From assembly GCF_009707955.1 (NCBI RefSeq), contig NZ_WMDQ01000002.1, forward strand, positions 248,001 to 312,000: a DNA stretch of 64,000 nucleotides. The letters are read 5' to 3'. Under the pieces are notes generated by a model. That model was given only the letters and a program-made list of their open reading frames with translations. It was not told where the DNA came from and did not search any database. Of this stretch, positions 15,665 to 24,611 are shown in pieces. Position 1 is the first letter of the stretch, and each line of letters begins with the position of its first letter. Source of the stretch: Flavobacterium sp. LC2016-13 (lineage in GTDB: Bacteria > Bacteroidota > Bacteroidia > Flavobacteriales > Flavobacteriaceae). Both the position numbers and the translations under genes were made by a program.

Positions 15665-17197
15665 ATGGAGGCACAAGAAAAATTAGGAACAATACTGCAA
15701 GAAGTCGTAATTGATAATGCGCATGATAAACATGTTTTTTCTAACAATAATAAATCAATCGGGATTTATAAGAAAAGCATGAAAAAGGCCATTAAAACAA
15801 TTGGAAATCATTTAAAAGAAAGAGATACGCCATTTACCGGAACCAGTATTTCGACGATTAAGCAAAAAATCGACAACATTTATCTGGAAGAAAATAAAAA
15901 AGGAAAAAGCCTGGATTATGTTTTGGATGAATTAAAAGACATTTATTTAGATGATTGTATTCACTTTCATAATCCCAAATACATAGCGCATCTTAATTGC
16001 CCAATTCTAACGCCAACACTTGTGGCCGAGGCTTTTATATCATCTTTAAATTCTTCGATGGATACGTACGATCAAAGCACGGGAGCGACTTTTATCGAAT
16101 TGAAATTGGTAGAATGGACGCTAGATAAATTAGGTTATCCTGAAAACGCTGACGGAATTTTTACCAGTGGCGGAACACAGTCTAACATGATGGGATTGCT
16201 TTTAGCAAGAGATCATTATATCAAAAAACATTACGGAATTGATCCAAAAATGGACGGATTGCCTCCTGAAGCTTCAAAATTCAGGGTTTTGTGTTCAGAA
16301 GTAAGCCATTTTAGTTTAAAGAAAAACCTAAGTCTTTTAGGTTTAGGACAAAATGCCGTAATTCCTGTTGCTGTAGATCCTGATTTTAAGATGAATATAA
16401 GCGCTTTGAAAAAAGTAATTCAGCAGCAAAAAGACTTAGGAAATATTCCAATTGCGATTGTGGGAACTGCCGGAACAACTGATTTTGGTTCAATAGATCC
16501 GTTGACCGAAATTGCTTCAGTTGCCAGTGAAAATGATATTTGGTTTCACGTAGATGCGGCTTACGGCGGTGGTTTATTAATCAGCAATCTTCACAAAGAA
16601 AAATTGAGTGGAATCGAATTATCAGATTCAGTTACAATCGATTATCACAAAACTTTTTATCAGCCGGTAAGTTCAAGCGGGTTTTTTATGAGAGATAAAT
16701 CATTTGTAGATTATATCAAGTACCATGCTGATTATCTGAATTCTAAAGAACAGGAAGACGAAGGAATTCCAAACATGGTAAAAAAATCAATCCAGACAAC
16801 ACGTCGTTTTGATGCCTTAAAATTGTGGTTTACATTGAGAATGATCGGAACAGAAGGTTTGAGTTCTTATATGGAAAAAGCGATTGCCAATGCTCAATTT
16901 ACGGCAGATTTACTGAGAAACAGAGACGATTTCGAAATCATTCATAAACCTGAAATTAGTGCGATTGTCTTTCGTTATACACCATTTACCGGAAACGGAA
17001 ATTCGTACTGTGGTATCAACAGTTACATTCGTAAAGCCATTTTTAATGAAGGTAAAGCCATCATTACCAGTACAAAAGTCTACAACGAAGTATTCCTGAA
17101 ATTTACTTTATTAAACCCGTTAACAACCCAAAAAGACATTGAAGAAATCATTGATTTGATCGTATTTCACGGAAATGAATATTCATTAAAAAATTAA
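15665..17197 (+). CDS. PLP-dependent decarboxylase of siderophore pathway (DesA-like)
   Basis: This 510-aa group II PLP decarboxylase has all the expected motifs: T-S-G-G-T-Q-S-N near 167-174, H-V-D-A-A-Y-G-G near 295-302, and the PLP lysine K329 in D-Y-H-K-T-F. In hydroxamate siderophore pathways such enzymes make the diamine: cadaverine from lysine (DesA, BibA), putrescine, or diaminopropane from diaminobutyrate. No diaminobutyrate aminotransferase gene is present, which favours lysine or ornithine as substrate. It is the first gene of a tightly packed biosynthetic run (next gene 6 bases away) and sits behind a Fur-like site. Confidence 0.88.
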   Translation: MEAQEKLGTILQEVVIDNAHDKHVFSNNNKSIGIYKKSMKKAIKTIGNHLKERDTPFTGTSISTIKQKIDNIYLEENKKGKSLDYVLDELKDIYLDDCIHFHNPKYIAHLNCPILTPTLVAEAFISSLNSSMDTYDQSTGATFIELKLVEWTLDKLGYPENADGIFTSGGTQSNMMGLLLARDHYIKKHYGIDPKMDGLPPEASKFRVLCSEVSHFSLKKNLSLLGLGQNAVIPVAVDPDFKMNISALKKVIQQQKDLGNIPIAIVGTAGTTDFGSIDPLTEIASVASENDIWFHVDAAYGGGLLISNLHKEKLSGIELSDSVTIDYHKTFYQPVSSSGFFMRDKSFVDYIKYHADYLNSKEQEDEGIPNMVKKSIQTTRRFDALKLWFTLRMIGTEGLSSYMEKAIANAQFTADLLRNRDDFEIIHKPEISAIVFRYTPFTGNGNSYCGINSYIRKAIFNEGKAIITSTKVYNEVFLKFTLLNPLTTQKDIEEIIDLIVFHGNEYSLKN

Positions 17198-17203
17198 AAT
17201 AAA

Positions 17204-18535
17204 ATGCAAAATAAAATATACGATTTCATTGCAGTTGGAGTAGGACCTTTCAATTTAAGTCTGGCATGTTTAACAGCTCCAATTGAAAACCTTGACGGAT
17301 TATTTTTCGATAAAAATGAATCTTTCAACTGGCATCCGGGAATGTTGTTGCAAGACACGACATTACAAATTCCGTTTATGGCAGATTTAGTGACTTTAGC
17401 AGATCCAACAAGTCCGTTTAGTTTTTTGAATTACATCAAAGAACAAGGAAAAATGTATTCGTTTTACATTCGCGAAAACTTCTTATTATTAAGAAATGAA
17501 TACAATCAATATTGCCAATGGGCGATTAGAAAGCTACCGAATATCTATTTTAATACAGAAGTTACAGCGATCGAATACGATGAAAATGAGGAACTTTATA
17601 TCGTAAAAACACTTTGTACCAAAACAGATGTTACGACGATTTACAAAACCAAAAAGATCGTTTTAGGAACCGGAACCGCTCCGCATATTCCAAAATCTTG
17701 TCAGTCTTTAAAAGGAAAAGCGATTCATTCGTCAGCTTATATTCAGAATAAAGCTTCACTTCAAAAACAAAAATCGATTACGGTTTTAGGAAGCGGACAA
17801 AGCGCAGCCGAAGTTTTTAATGATTTATTGCAGGAAATTGATGTTTACGGCTATCAGTTAAACTGGATTACAAGATCGTCAAGATTTTTCCCAATGGATT
17901 ACAGCAAGTTAACGCTAGAAATGACTTCTCCTGAATATGTAGATTATTTCTATAATCTGCCTTCAGACAAAAGAGATCATTTGTTGAAGAATCAGAAATT
18001 ATTGTACAAAGGAATCAATAAGGACTTGATTGCGACAATTTTCGATACCATTTACAACAAAAAAGTAATTACGGAGATTGATGTGAATTTAAGAACCAAT
18101 GCGGCTTGTACCAAAGGAACTTATGACGAAACGAATCAGTCTTTTGAATTAGAATTACATCAGGTTGAACAAGATAAAAGATACCGTCACAAAACCGATG
18201 CATTGGTTTTAGCAACGGGTTATGGTTATAAACTGCCTCAGTTTTTAGAAGGAATTGCAAACCGAATTCAATGGGACGAAAAAGGTCGTTTTGCCACAAA
18301 CAGAAATTACTCAATTGATAATAACGCAAGCGAAGTTTTCGTGCAAAACGCTGAATTACATACACATGGTTTTGTAACGCCAGATTTAGGAATGGCTTGT
18401 TACCGCAACTCCTATATCATTAAAGAAATTATCGGAGTTGAACATTATGCTGTAGAAACAAAAATTGCGTTTCAGGAATTTGGAGTTCCCGCAGCAGAAG
18501 TGATTGAATCTCCGGCATTTGAAACTATTGCATAA
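17204..18535 (+). CDS. Diamine/lysine N-hydroxylase (IucD/DesB family)
   Basis: This 443-aa FAD- and NADPH-dependent monooxygenase N-hydroxylates the terminal amine of lysine, ornithine or a diamine, the step that creates hydroxamate precursors. The FAD motif is V-G-V-G-P-F-N-L-S-L-A near residues 12-22. F-F-D-K-N-E-S-F-N-W-H-P-G-M-L-L-Q follows as in all IucD-like enzymes. The NADPH motif is V-L-G-S-G-Q-S-A-A-E-V near 197, and A-T-G-Y is near 340. Gene order after a decarboxylase suggests that it acts on the diamine, as DesB does on cadaverine. Confidence 0.92.
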   Translation: MQNKIYDFIAVGVGPFNLSLACLTAPIENLDGLFFDKNESFNWHPGMLLQDTTLQIPFMADLVTLADPTSPFSFLNYIKEQGKMYSFYIRENFLLLRNEYNQYCQWAIRKLPNIYFNTEVTAIEYDENEELYIVKTLCTKTDVTTIYKTKKIVLGTGTAPHIPKSCQSLKGKAIHSSAYIQNKASLQKQKSITVLGSGQSAAEVFNDLLQEIDVYGYQLNWITRSSRFFPMDYSKLTLEMTSPEYVDYFYNLPSDKRDHLLKNQKLLYKGINKDLIATIFDTIYNKKVITEIDVNLRTNAACTKGTYDETNQSFELELHQVEQDKRYRHKTDALVLATGYGYKLPQFLEGIANRIQWDEKGRFATNRNYSIDNNASEVFVQNAELHTHGFVTPDLGMACYRNSYIIKEIIGVEHYAVETKIAFQEFGVPAAEVIESPAFETIA

Positions 18536-18539
18536 AATT

Positions 18540-19679
18540 ATGGAAGCAGTACAACAAAAAAAGAGAGTTTTGGCAATAGATTTTGCCAGAGGAACAAGTG
18601 TGATTTTGATGATGATGGTGCACACCATGCTTATTTATGGTACAATTGCCACACAAACCACTACGGTTTTAGGAGAAATTATTTTATGGTTAGGCCGCGG
18701 AACAACTATGTTTTTGGTAAGTATGGGAATTTCTTTTGTATTATCAAGAAGACAAACTTTTACAGCGGTTTGCAAAAGAGCTTTATACATTTTAGCCGTT
18801 GGTTACGGAATGAATATTTTGAAATTTCTGGTTCCTGAGTTCCTTTTTGGAGGACTTCCCGAGGCTTTTATTTCGGCTTATGGTTTACAATCAGGCACAT
18901 TACAAACTGGAATCTTCTTTTTGCTTTTGGGCGATATTTTGCAATTGGCCGGAATTACTTTGTTTATTATGGGACTTATTAATCATTTTAGCAAAAGTAA
19001 ATATGTTCCGTTAATCGTGGCTTTAGCAATCATTTCTATTTCTAAGGAACTCAGCGGTTTCAGAGTCGGAATTGTTGGTTTAGATTATATCTGTGATTTA
19101 CTTTTCAGCAATCAGTTTAATGTTTATTTCCCTGTTTTTCCGTGGAGCGCTTTCATTTTAATTGGAATGTTTTTGGGAAGATGGTATAAAGAATTAAACG
19201 AAAATCAGGAAGTCTTTTTTAAGAAAATGTTATTCGTTGGCTTGGCTTTTATTGCTGTTGGCGGAATTTTGAATTTCTCGAATCCAGAATATCATTTTGG
19301 AGATTATTACCATTTAGGACCTGGCGGAAGTATTTTATTATTGGGAACAAATCTCGTTTTATATTGGTTTGTGAACATCGTTGTAAAGCTATTTAACAAA
19401 AATAATCCAGTGTTTAATTTATTGACTTTTTGCAGTAAACACGTAACAAGTTTATACGTAATTCAGTGGGTTTTGATCAATTGGGGAATGTATGTTTTAG
19501 GTTTCTGGGAATATGATCAATGGATTGTTTTAGGATTATTTCCGGTTGTAATTGCTTCAAGTCTTAGCATTCAGCTTGCTTACAATGAAATCAAAATAGT
19601 CCTAAGTCAAAAGCCAAAAGTCCAAAGTCTAAGAAATCTTATGTCTAAGAAGTCTAACAATCTAAAATCAACAATCTAA
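18540..19679 (+). CDS. Multi-pass membrane protein, DUF1624/acyltransferase-like, in siderophore locus
   Basis: This 379-aa protein has about nine to ten predicted membrane helices. The start R-V-L-A-I-D-F-A-R-G-T-S-V-I-L-M-M-M-V-H and the following L-W-L-G-R-G-T-T-M-F-L-V-S-M-G resemble the DUF1624/heparan-alpha-glucosaminide N-acetyltransferase-like and YeiB families. Those may transfer acyl groups across the membrane. It begins 4 bases after the N-hydroxylase stop, so it belongs to the operon. Two roles are possible: acyl transfer in siderophore synthesis, or export. The GNAT enzymes already supply acyl transfer, so export is a reasonable guess but is not shown. Confidence 0.75.
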   Translation: MEAVQQKKRVLAIDFARGTSVILMMMVHTMLIYGTIATQTTTVLGEIILWLGRGTTMFLVSMGISFVLSRRQTFTAVCKRALYILAVGYGMNILKFLVPEFLFGGLPEAFISAYGLQSGTLQTGIFFLLLGDILQLAGITLFIMGLINHFSKSKYVPLIVALAIISISKELSGFRVGIVGLDYICDLLFSNQFNVYFPVFPWSAFILIGMFLGRWYKELNENQEVFFKKMLFVGLAFIAVGGILNFSNPEYHFGDYYHLGPGGSILLLGTNLVLYWFVNIVVKLFNKNNPVFNLLTFCSKHVTSLYVIQWVLINWGMYVLGFWEYDQWIVLGLFPVVIASSLSIQLAYNEIKIVLSQKPKVQSLRNLMSKKSNNLKSTI

Positions 19680-19692
19680 AATCTAAAATCAA

Positions 19693-22071
19693 ATGAAACC
19701 TATATACAGCACAACGATTCCGGATTTCGGGACTATAGATTTCCGTCCGTTGCAATTACCGACAGATGCTGCAATAATTCATGATTGGGTTAATCGTGAT
19801 TATGCACAATATTGGGGCATGCAGGGAAAAAATCTCGAAGAAGTTCGTTTAGAATATGAAAAAATAACCAAAGAATCGGATGTTTTTATCGGACTTGTAA
19901 ATGAAGAAATTTCGTTTTTATTAGAACGTTACAACCCAAAACAAGATATAATCGGGAATTATTATACGGTTCAGGATTACGATTGCGGCATTCACATTAT
20001 TGTCGCGCCGTCAACAAAACCGGTGCATCAGTTTACGTGGCATATTTTTTCGAGCATCATGAAATTTATTTTCAGAGATCTTACCATCGAAAGAATCCTT
20101 GTTGAGCCGGACATTAGTAACAAAAAAATGTTCGATATCTGCCATCGTGTAGGTTTTGAAGATGCGGATGTGGTCAATTTACCACACAAAACAGCATTAT
20201 TAGCCTTTTGTACAAGAGAGCAATTCATTAAAAAAATAGATTCATTTAACCTCAATTATACCGAAATGAATAACGAAAATCAATTAGAATTTCCTGAAAA
20301 AGCCATCACACATATTCAGCCCGAAGTTTGGGAAAAAGCCAATCGTTTGTTGGTAAAAAAAGCTATTTGTGAGTTCTCGCACGAACTTTTAATAAAACCA
20401 ACATTAGAATCTGGAAATAAATATTCGCTGCTTTCTGATGATAATTCGGTTAAATATACTTTTGAAGCAGAATTACTTGCCATGAATCATTTGAATATTG
20501 AAGTAAATTCGATTTCAAAATTTAAAAATGATGCGTTAATTCCTTTAGATGCCGTTGATTTTATTCAGGAATTCAAAACCAGTTTAGGAATTTCAGAACA
20601 ACTAATTCCTTCTTATTTAGAAGAAATTATCAGCACACTTTACGGAAGCTGTTACAAATTATTAAAGGAAAATTCAACTTCAAAATCGCTTGCTAATTCT
20701 GATTTTCAAACCATAGAACAAGCCATGATGGAAGGCCATCCGGGGTTTGTTGCCAATAACGGTAGAATTGGTTACAACAGCATGGATTATAAAGCCTACG
20801 CGCCCGAAGCCGGAAATCCGTTCAGGATTTTATGGCTTGCCGGACATCGCGACAGAACCGTTTATGCAGGAACTCAAAAACTGGATTATGACACTTTGAT
20901 TCAACAAGAATTAGGATCAGAAACCATCGCAAAATTCAATGCCACAATTTCAGAAAAAGGGCAAAATCCAAACGATTATTTCTTTATTCCCGTGCATCCG
21001 TGGCAATGGTTTAATAAACTAGCTAATTTGTTTTCGCCAGAAATTGCCAAACAAAAACTGATTTGTGTAGGTTACGGCCCAGATTTATATCAAGCACAGC
21101 AATCCATTAGAACGTTATTCAACTTAAGCAATCCTAAAAAATTATATACTAAAACATCTCTTTCCATCCTGAACATGGGCTTTATGAGAGGTTTACCGGT
21201 TTTTTATTTAGGAACGGCTCCAGAAATGGCAGAATGGCTGGATCAATTGTTAAGTGGAGATCAATATCTTCAAAAAGTAGGTTTCGGTATGTTGGGCGAG
21301 GTCGCTTCTGTAAGTTACATCAATCCGTATTTTGAAAGTTTCGGAAAACACAATCCGTACAATAAAATGATTGCTTCATTGTGGAGAGAAAGTCCCGTAG
21401 CAAAACTCAAAAATGACGAACAATTAATGACAATGGCAGCATTTTTACATTTGGATAAAGAAGGAAATTCGTTGTTATCTGAAATTATAAAAGCATCGTC
21501 ATTATCAATAGACAATTGGCTTGCCGAATATTTTAAGGTTTATTTGAGTCCGTTATTGCATTGTTTTTATCAATATGATTTGGTTTTTATGCCGCATGGT
21601 GAAAATCTTATTTTGGGATTAGAAAATCACGTTCCGGTTCGTTCTTTCATGAAAGATATTACCGAAGAAGCCGTTATTTTAAATCCTGATGTTGTGGTTC
21701 CTAAAAACATTGACAGAATTTATGCTGAAGTTCCTGAAGACGTAAAATTACTTTCGATTTTCATAGATGTTTTTGATGGATTTTTCCGTTTTATGTCGGC
21801 TATTTTGGTTTCGAGTGATAATTATTCTGAAGATCGTTATTGGGAATTAGTGGCAGAATGTATCTCTGATTATCAGGAACAAAATCCGCATTTGGAAGCT
21901 AAATTTGAACAATATGATTTATTTGCCAATGAATTTCAATTGTCTTGCCTGAACCGTTTGCAATTGAATAATAACAAAACCATGATCGATCTGGATGATC
22001 CTGTGGCGTTGTTACAATTTCAGGGAAAACTGCAAAACCCAATTGCTCCGTATAAAAAAATAATAGCTTAA
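19693..22071 (+). CDS. Fused GNAT acyltransferase - IucA/IucC siderophore synthetase (BibC-like)
   Basis: This 792-aa protein has two enzymes in one chain. Residues 1 to about 185 are a GNAT acyltransferase of the siderophore type (H-D-W-V-N-R-D-Y-A-Q-Y-W near 30, later I-L-V-E-P-D-I-S-N). It acylates the hydroxylamine. Residues from about 200 are an NRPS-independent synthetase. Its motifs are E-G-H-P-G-F-V, A-G-H-R-D-R-T, H-P-W-Q-W-F-N, Q-Q-S-I-R-T-L-F-N, M-P-H-G-E-N-L-I-L and the FhuF-like C-terminal domain. BibC of the bisucaberin pathway has this same fusion. An in-frame ATG at 20266 marks the domain boundary and could allow separate translation. Both halves look intact. Confidence 0.9.
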   Translation: MKPIYSTTIPDFGTIDFRPLQLPTDAAIIHDWVNRDYAQYWGMQGKNLEEVRLEYEKITKESDVFIGLVNEEISFLLERYNPKQDIIGNYYTVQDYDCGIHIIVAPSTKPVHQFTWHIFSSIMKFIFRDLTIERILVEPDISNKKMFDICHRVGFEDADVVNLPHKTALLAFCTREQFIKKIDSFNLNYTEMNNENQLEFPEKAITHIQPEVWEKANRLLVKKAICEFSHELLIKPTLESGNKYSLLSDDNSVKYTFEAELLAMNHLNIEVNSISKFKNDALIPLDAVDFIQEFKTSLGISEQLIPSYLEEIISTLYGSCYKLLKENSTSKSLANSDFQTIEQAMMEGHPGFVANNGRIGYNSMDYKAYAPEAGNPFRILWLAGHRDRTVYAGTQKLDYDTLIQQELGSETIAKFNATISEKGQNPNDYFFIPVHPWQWFNKLANLFSPEIAKQKLICVGYGPDLYQAQQSIRTLFNLSNPKKLYTKTSLSILNMGFMRGLPVFYLGTAPEMAEWLDQLLSGDQYLQKVGFGMLGEVASVSYINPYFESFGKHNPYNKMIASLWRESPVAKLKNDEQLMTMAAFLHLDKEGNSLLSEIIKASSLSIDNWLAEYFKVYLSPLLHCFYQYDLVFMPHGENLILGLENHVPVRSFMKDITEEAVILNPDVVVPKNIDRIYAEVPEDVKLLSIFIDVFDGFFRFMSAILVSSDNYSEDRYWELVAECISDYQEQNPHLEAKFEQYDLFANEFQLSCLNRLQLNNNKTMIDLDDPVALLQFQGKLQNPIAPYKKIIA

Positions 22072-22081
22072 TTCCTTAAAG

Positions 22082-22678
22082 ATGAATAGTATAATAACTC
22101 ATCCTGAAAATGATGTTGCAAACGACGTTGTTTTTGTAAAAACAATTCCCGGTTTAGGGGTTTTTGAGCTGCGTCCGCTTGATATGGAATTAGATATTCC
22201 GTTGATTCACAATTGGGTAAACCGTGATTACGCCGTTTATTGGGAAATGAATGGATTTTCTCAAGAAGAAGTAAAAAATACCTACTATAATATTCAGGAA
22301 AAAGCGCAGGTTTATATTGGCAAATTCAATAACAATGTCGCTTTTCTATTAGAATGTTATAATCCTGAAGATGATATTGTGGGTAAATATTACGAATCGC
22401 AAAAAGGCGATAAAGGCATGCACATACTGGTTGCGCCTTCAGAAAAACCAATTCCGAATTTCACCTGGAATATTTTTACGGTAATTCTTGATTTTATTTT
22501 TAGTGACGGTAAAAACCAAAGAATTGTGGTTGAGCCCGATGCGAGAAATCATAAAATTCATTTACTAAATAAAAGAGCGGGATTTGTTTTTCAGCGTGTT
22601 CTCGATTTGCCGCACAAACAAGCGCACTTGGAATTTTGCACACGTGAGGATTATTACAAGGCATTACAACAGGTTTAA
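22082..22678 (+). CDS. Stand-alone siderophore GNAT acyltransferase
   Basis: This 198-aa protein is homologous to the N-terminal domain of the preceding fusion protein (both contain H-N/D-W-V-N-R-D-Y-A, Y-I-G-K/V-F-I-G, F-L-L-E and L-P-H-K residues). It belongs to the acetyltransferase family found in aerobactin, alcaligin and desferrioxamine clusters. It probably transfers acetyl or succinyl from CoA to an N-hydroxylated amine. It begins 10 bases after the fusion gene. Having two acyltransferases suggests either two acyl donors or substrates, or one paralogue per synthetase. Confidence 0.88.
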   Translation: MNSIITHPENDVANDVVFVKTIPGLGVFELRPLDMELDIPLIHNWVNRDYAVYWEMNGFSQEEVKNTYYNIQEKAQVYIGKFNNNVAFLLECYNPEDDIVGKYYESQKGDKGMHILVAPSEKPIPNFTWNIFTVILDFIFSDGKNQRIVVEPDARNHKIHLLNKRAGFVFQRVLDLPHKQAHLEFCTREDYYKALQQV

Positions 22679-22688
22679 ATTGAAACAA

Positions 22689-24482
22689 ATGAAAATACCA
22701 ACCCAAAATATACAGCATTTAACGAAGGAGAATTGGGACAAAGCCAATGCCATTTTGCTAAAGAAAACCTTAAGTGAATTTGCACACGAATTATTGATTG
22801 TTCCGATAAAAAGCGATTCTAATTCCTATCATATTTTTTCTCCCGATGAAAAAGCAGTCTATACTTTTAAAGCCACAATTTTGGCATTAAATCACTGGTC
22901 TATTGCTGTAGATTCTATACAAAAGACAATCGAAGGAAAAAATTCGCCTTTGCGTTTATTAGAATTTATTATCGAATTTAAAGATACTTTAGGAATTAGT
23001 GAAAGCTTATTGCCAACGTATTTAGAAGAAATTACAAGTACATTATACAGCACGGCATATAAAATCGCGAACGAAAAATATACGTCGAAAGATTTACTGG
23101 AATTAGATTATCAAAAAATAGAGCACGCCATGACCGAAGGGCATCCGTGTTTTGTAGCGAACAGCGGAAAAAATGGTTTTAATATTGATGATTTCGCCAC
23201 TTTTTCTCCAGAAGCCAATGCGCCCGTAAGATTATTATGGATTGCCGGACATAGGAGCAAAGCCACTTTTACAGCTATTGAAACATTAGATTATCAAAAA
23301 GTATTGCAACAGGAATTATCTGCAGAAAACATTGCATTGTTCGAAAATGTATTAAAATCTCAGGATTTAAATGTTGATGATTATTATTTCTTTCCCGTAC
23401 ATCCGTGGCAATGGTTTAATAAACTGGCTTTGATTTTTGCACCTGATATTGCCGAAAATCATCTGGTTTGCCTTGGTTATGGCGATGATGAATATTCTGC
23501 ACAACAATCGATTCGCACTTTTTTTAATACTTCTTCACCGGAGAAATTTTATGCAAAAACGGCACTTTCGGTAATCAATATGGGATTCATGCGCGGACTT
23601 TCTCCATATTATATGGAAAGTACGCCTGCAATTACTCAATGGGTTGCAGACTTGGTTGAAAACGATTCGTATTTACAGCAAAAAGGCTTTACACTTTTGG
23701 GAGAAGTTGCCACAATTGGTTATCGAAATTTCTTGTATGAACCTTTAGGCAGAAGCATTCCGCATAATAAAATGCTGGCCACTTTATGGCGCGAAAGCCC
23801 GATTCCGAAATTATCGAAAGGACAGCATATTATGACAATGGCAGCTTTATTGCATGTTGATCAATCCGGAAATGCTTTTGTATCAGAATTGATTCAAAAG
23901 TCAGGAATCACTGCAAAAGCTTGGATTAGTCATTATTTAGATGCTTATCTTTCGCCTTTATTGCATTGTTTTTATGAGCATGAAATGGTTTTTATGCCAC
24001 ATGGTGAAAACCTGATTTTAGTCTTAGAAAATCATATTCCGGTAAAAGCTATTATGAAAGACATTACCGAAGAAGTGATGGTTTTTAATGGAGAAATTCC
24101 GCTGCCCGAAAAAGTAAAACGCATTCATATTGACATGAAAGAACCGTTGAAAATCCTTTGTATTTTTAATGATGTTTTTCAGTTTTATTTCCGTTTCCTT
24201 TCTGCTATTTTATCCGAAACCAAAACACTTTCCGAAGAAGATTTCTGGTCTGCCGTTGCCGATTGTATTCACGAATATCAATCAGCTCAGCCGCATTTGC
24301 AGGAACAATTTAAAAAATACAATTTGTTTGTTCCTAAATTTGATTCGTGCTGCCTGAACCGTTTGCAATTGCGAAACAACAAACAAATGCTTGATTTAGC
24401 TGATCCTATTGACAGTCTTCAATTTGTTGGTAAATTGACAAATCCTGTTGCTGTTTTCAGTCAACAAGAAACTACAATTTAA
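22689..24482 (+). CDS. IucA/IucC family NIS siderophore synthetase, second copy
   Basis: The start is the ATG at 22689, 10 bases after the GNAT stop; the open frame reaching back to 22584 overlaps the GNAT gene in another frame. The 597-aa enzyme carries the same motifs as the fusion's synthetase: E-G-H-P-C-F-V, A-G-H-R-S-K-A, H-P-W-Q-W-F-N, Q-Q-S-I-R-T-F-F-N, M-P-H-G-E-N-L-I-L, K-D-I-T-E-E. It condenses a carboxylate (citrate, or the succinyl end of an intermediate) with a hydroxylamine or amine using ATP. Two synthetases are usual for citrate-type siderophores (IucA plus IucC), whereas DesD or BibC pathways need one. A long hairpin follows. Confidence 0.9.
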   Translation: MKIPTQNIQHLTKENWDKANAILLKKTLSEFAHELLIVPIKSDSNSYHIFSPDEKAVYTFKATILALNHWSIAVDSIQKTIEGKNSPLRLLEFIIEFKDTLGISESLLPTYLEEITSTLYSTAYKIANEKYTSKDLLELDYQKIEHAMTEGHPCFVANSGKNGFNIDDFATFSPEANAPVRLLWIAGHRSKATFTAIETLDYQKVLQQELSAENIALFENVLKSQDLNVDDYYFFPVHPWQWFNKLALIFAPDIAENHLVCLGYGDDEYSAQQSIRTFFNTSSPEKFYAKTALSVINMGFMRGLSPYYMESTPAITQWVADLVENDSYLQQKGFTLLGEVATIGYRNFLYEPLGRSIPHNKMLATLWRESPIPKLSKGQHIMTMAALLHVDQSGNAFVSELIQKSGITAKAWISHYLDAYLSPLLHCFYEHEMVFMPHGENLILVLENHIPVKAIMKDITEEVMVFNGEIPLPEKVKRIHIDMKEPLKILCIFNDVFQFYFRFLSAILSETKTLSEEDFWSAVADCIHEYQSAQPHLQEQFKKYNLFVPKFDSCCLNRLQLRNNKQMLDLADPIDSLQFVGKLTNPVAVFSQQETTI

Positions 24483-24501
24483 AAGATCAAAATATTTTTT
24501 C

Positions 24502-24549
24502 CGCCACGAATTCACGAATTTTTTTTTTATAATTCGTGAATTCGTGGCG
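24502..24549. terminator. Long perfect hairpin after siderophore biosynthesis genes
   Basis: Arms 24502-24520 (CGCCACGAATTCACGAATT) and 24531-24549 are perfect complements of 19 bases with a T-rich loop. The position between the synthetase and MATE genes suggests a terminator or attenuator, but no T run follows the stem. It may instead be a dispersed palindrome. Confidence 0.6.
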
Positions 24550-24611
24550 AATAATAATCTGCGTAAAACAAAAACTTTGCGCCCTAGCGCCTTTGTGGCA
24601 ATAAAAAAATT

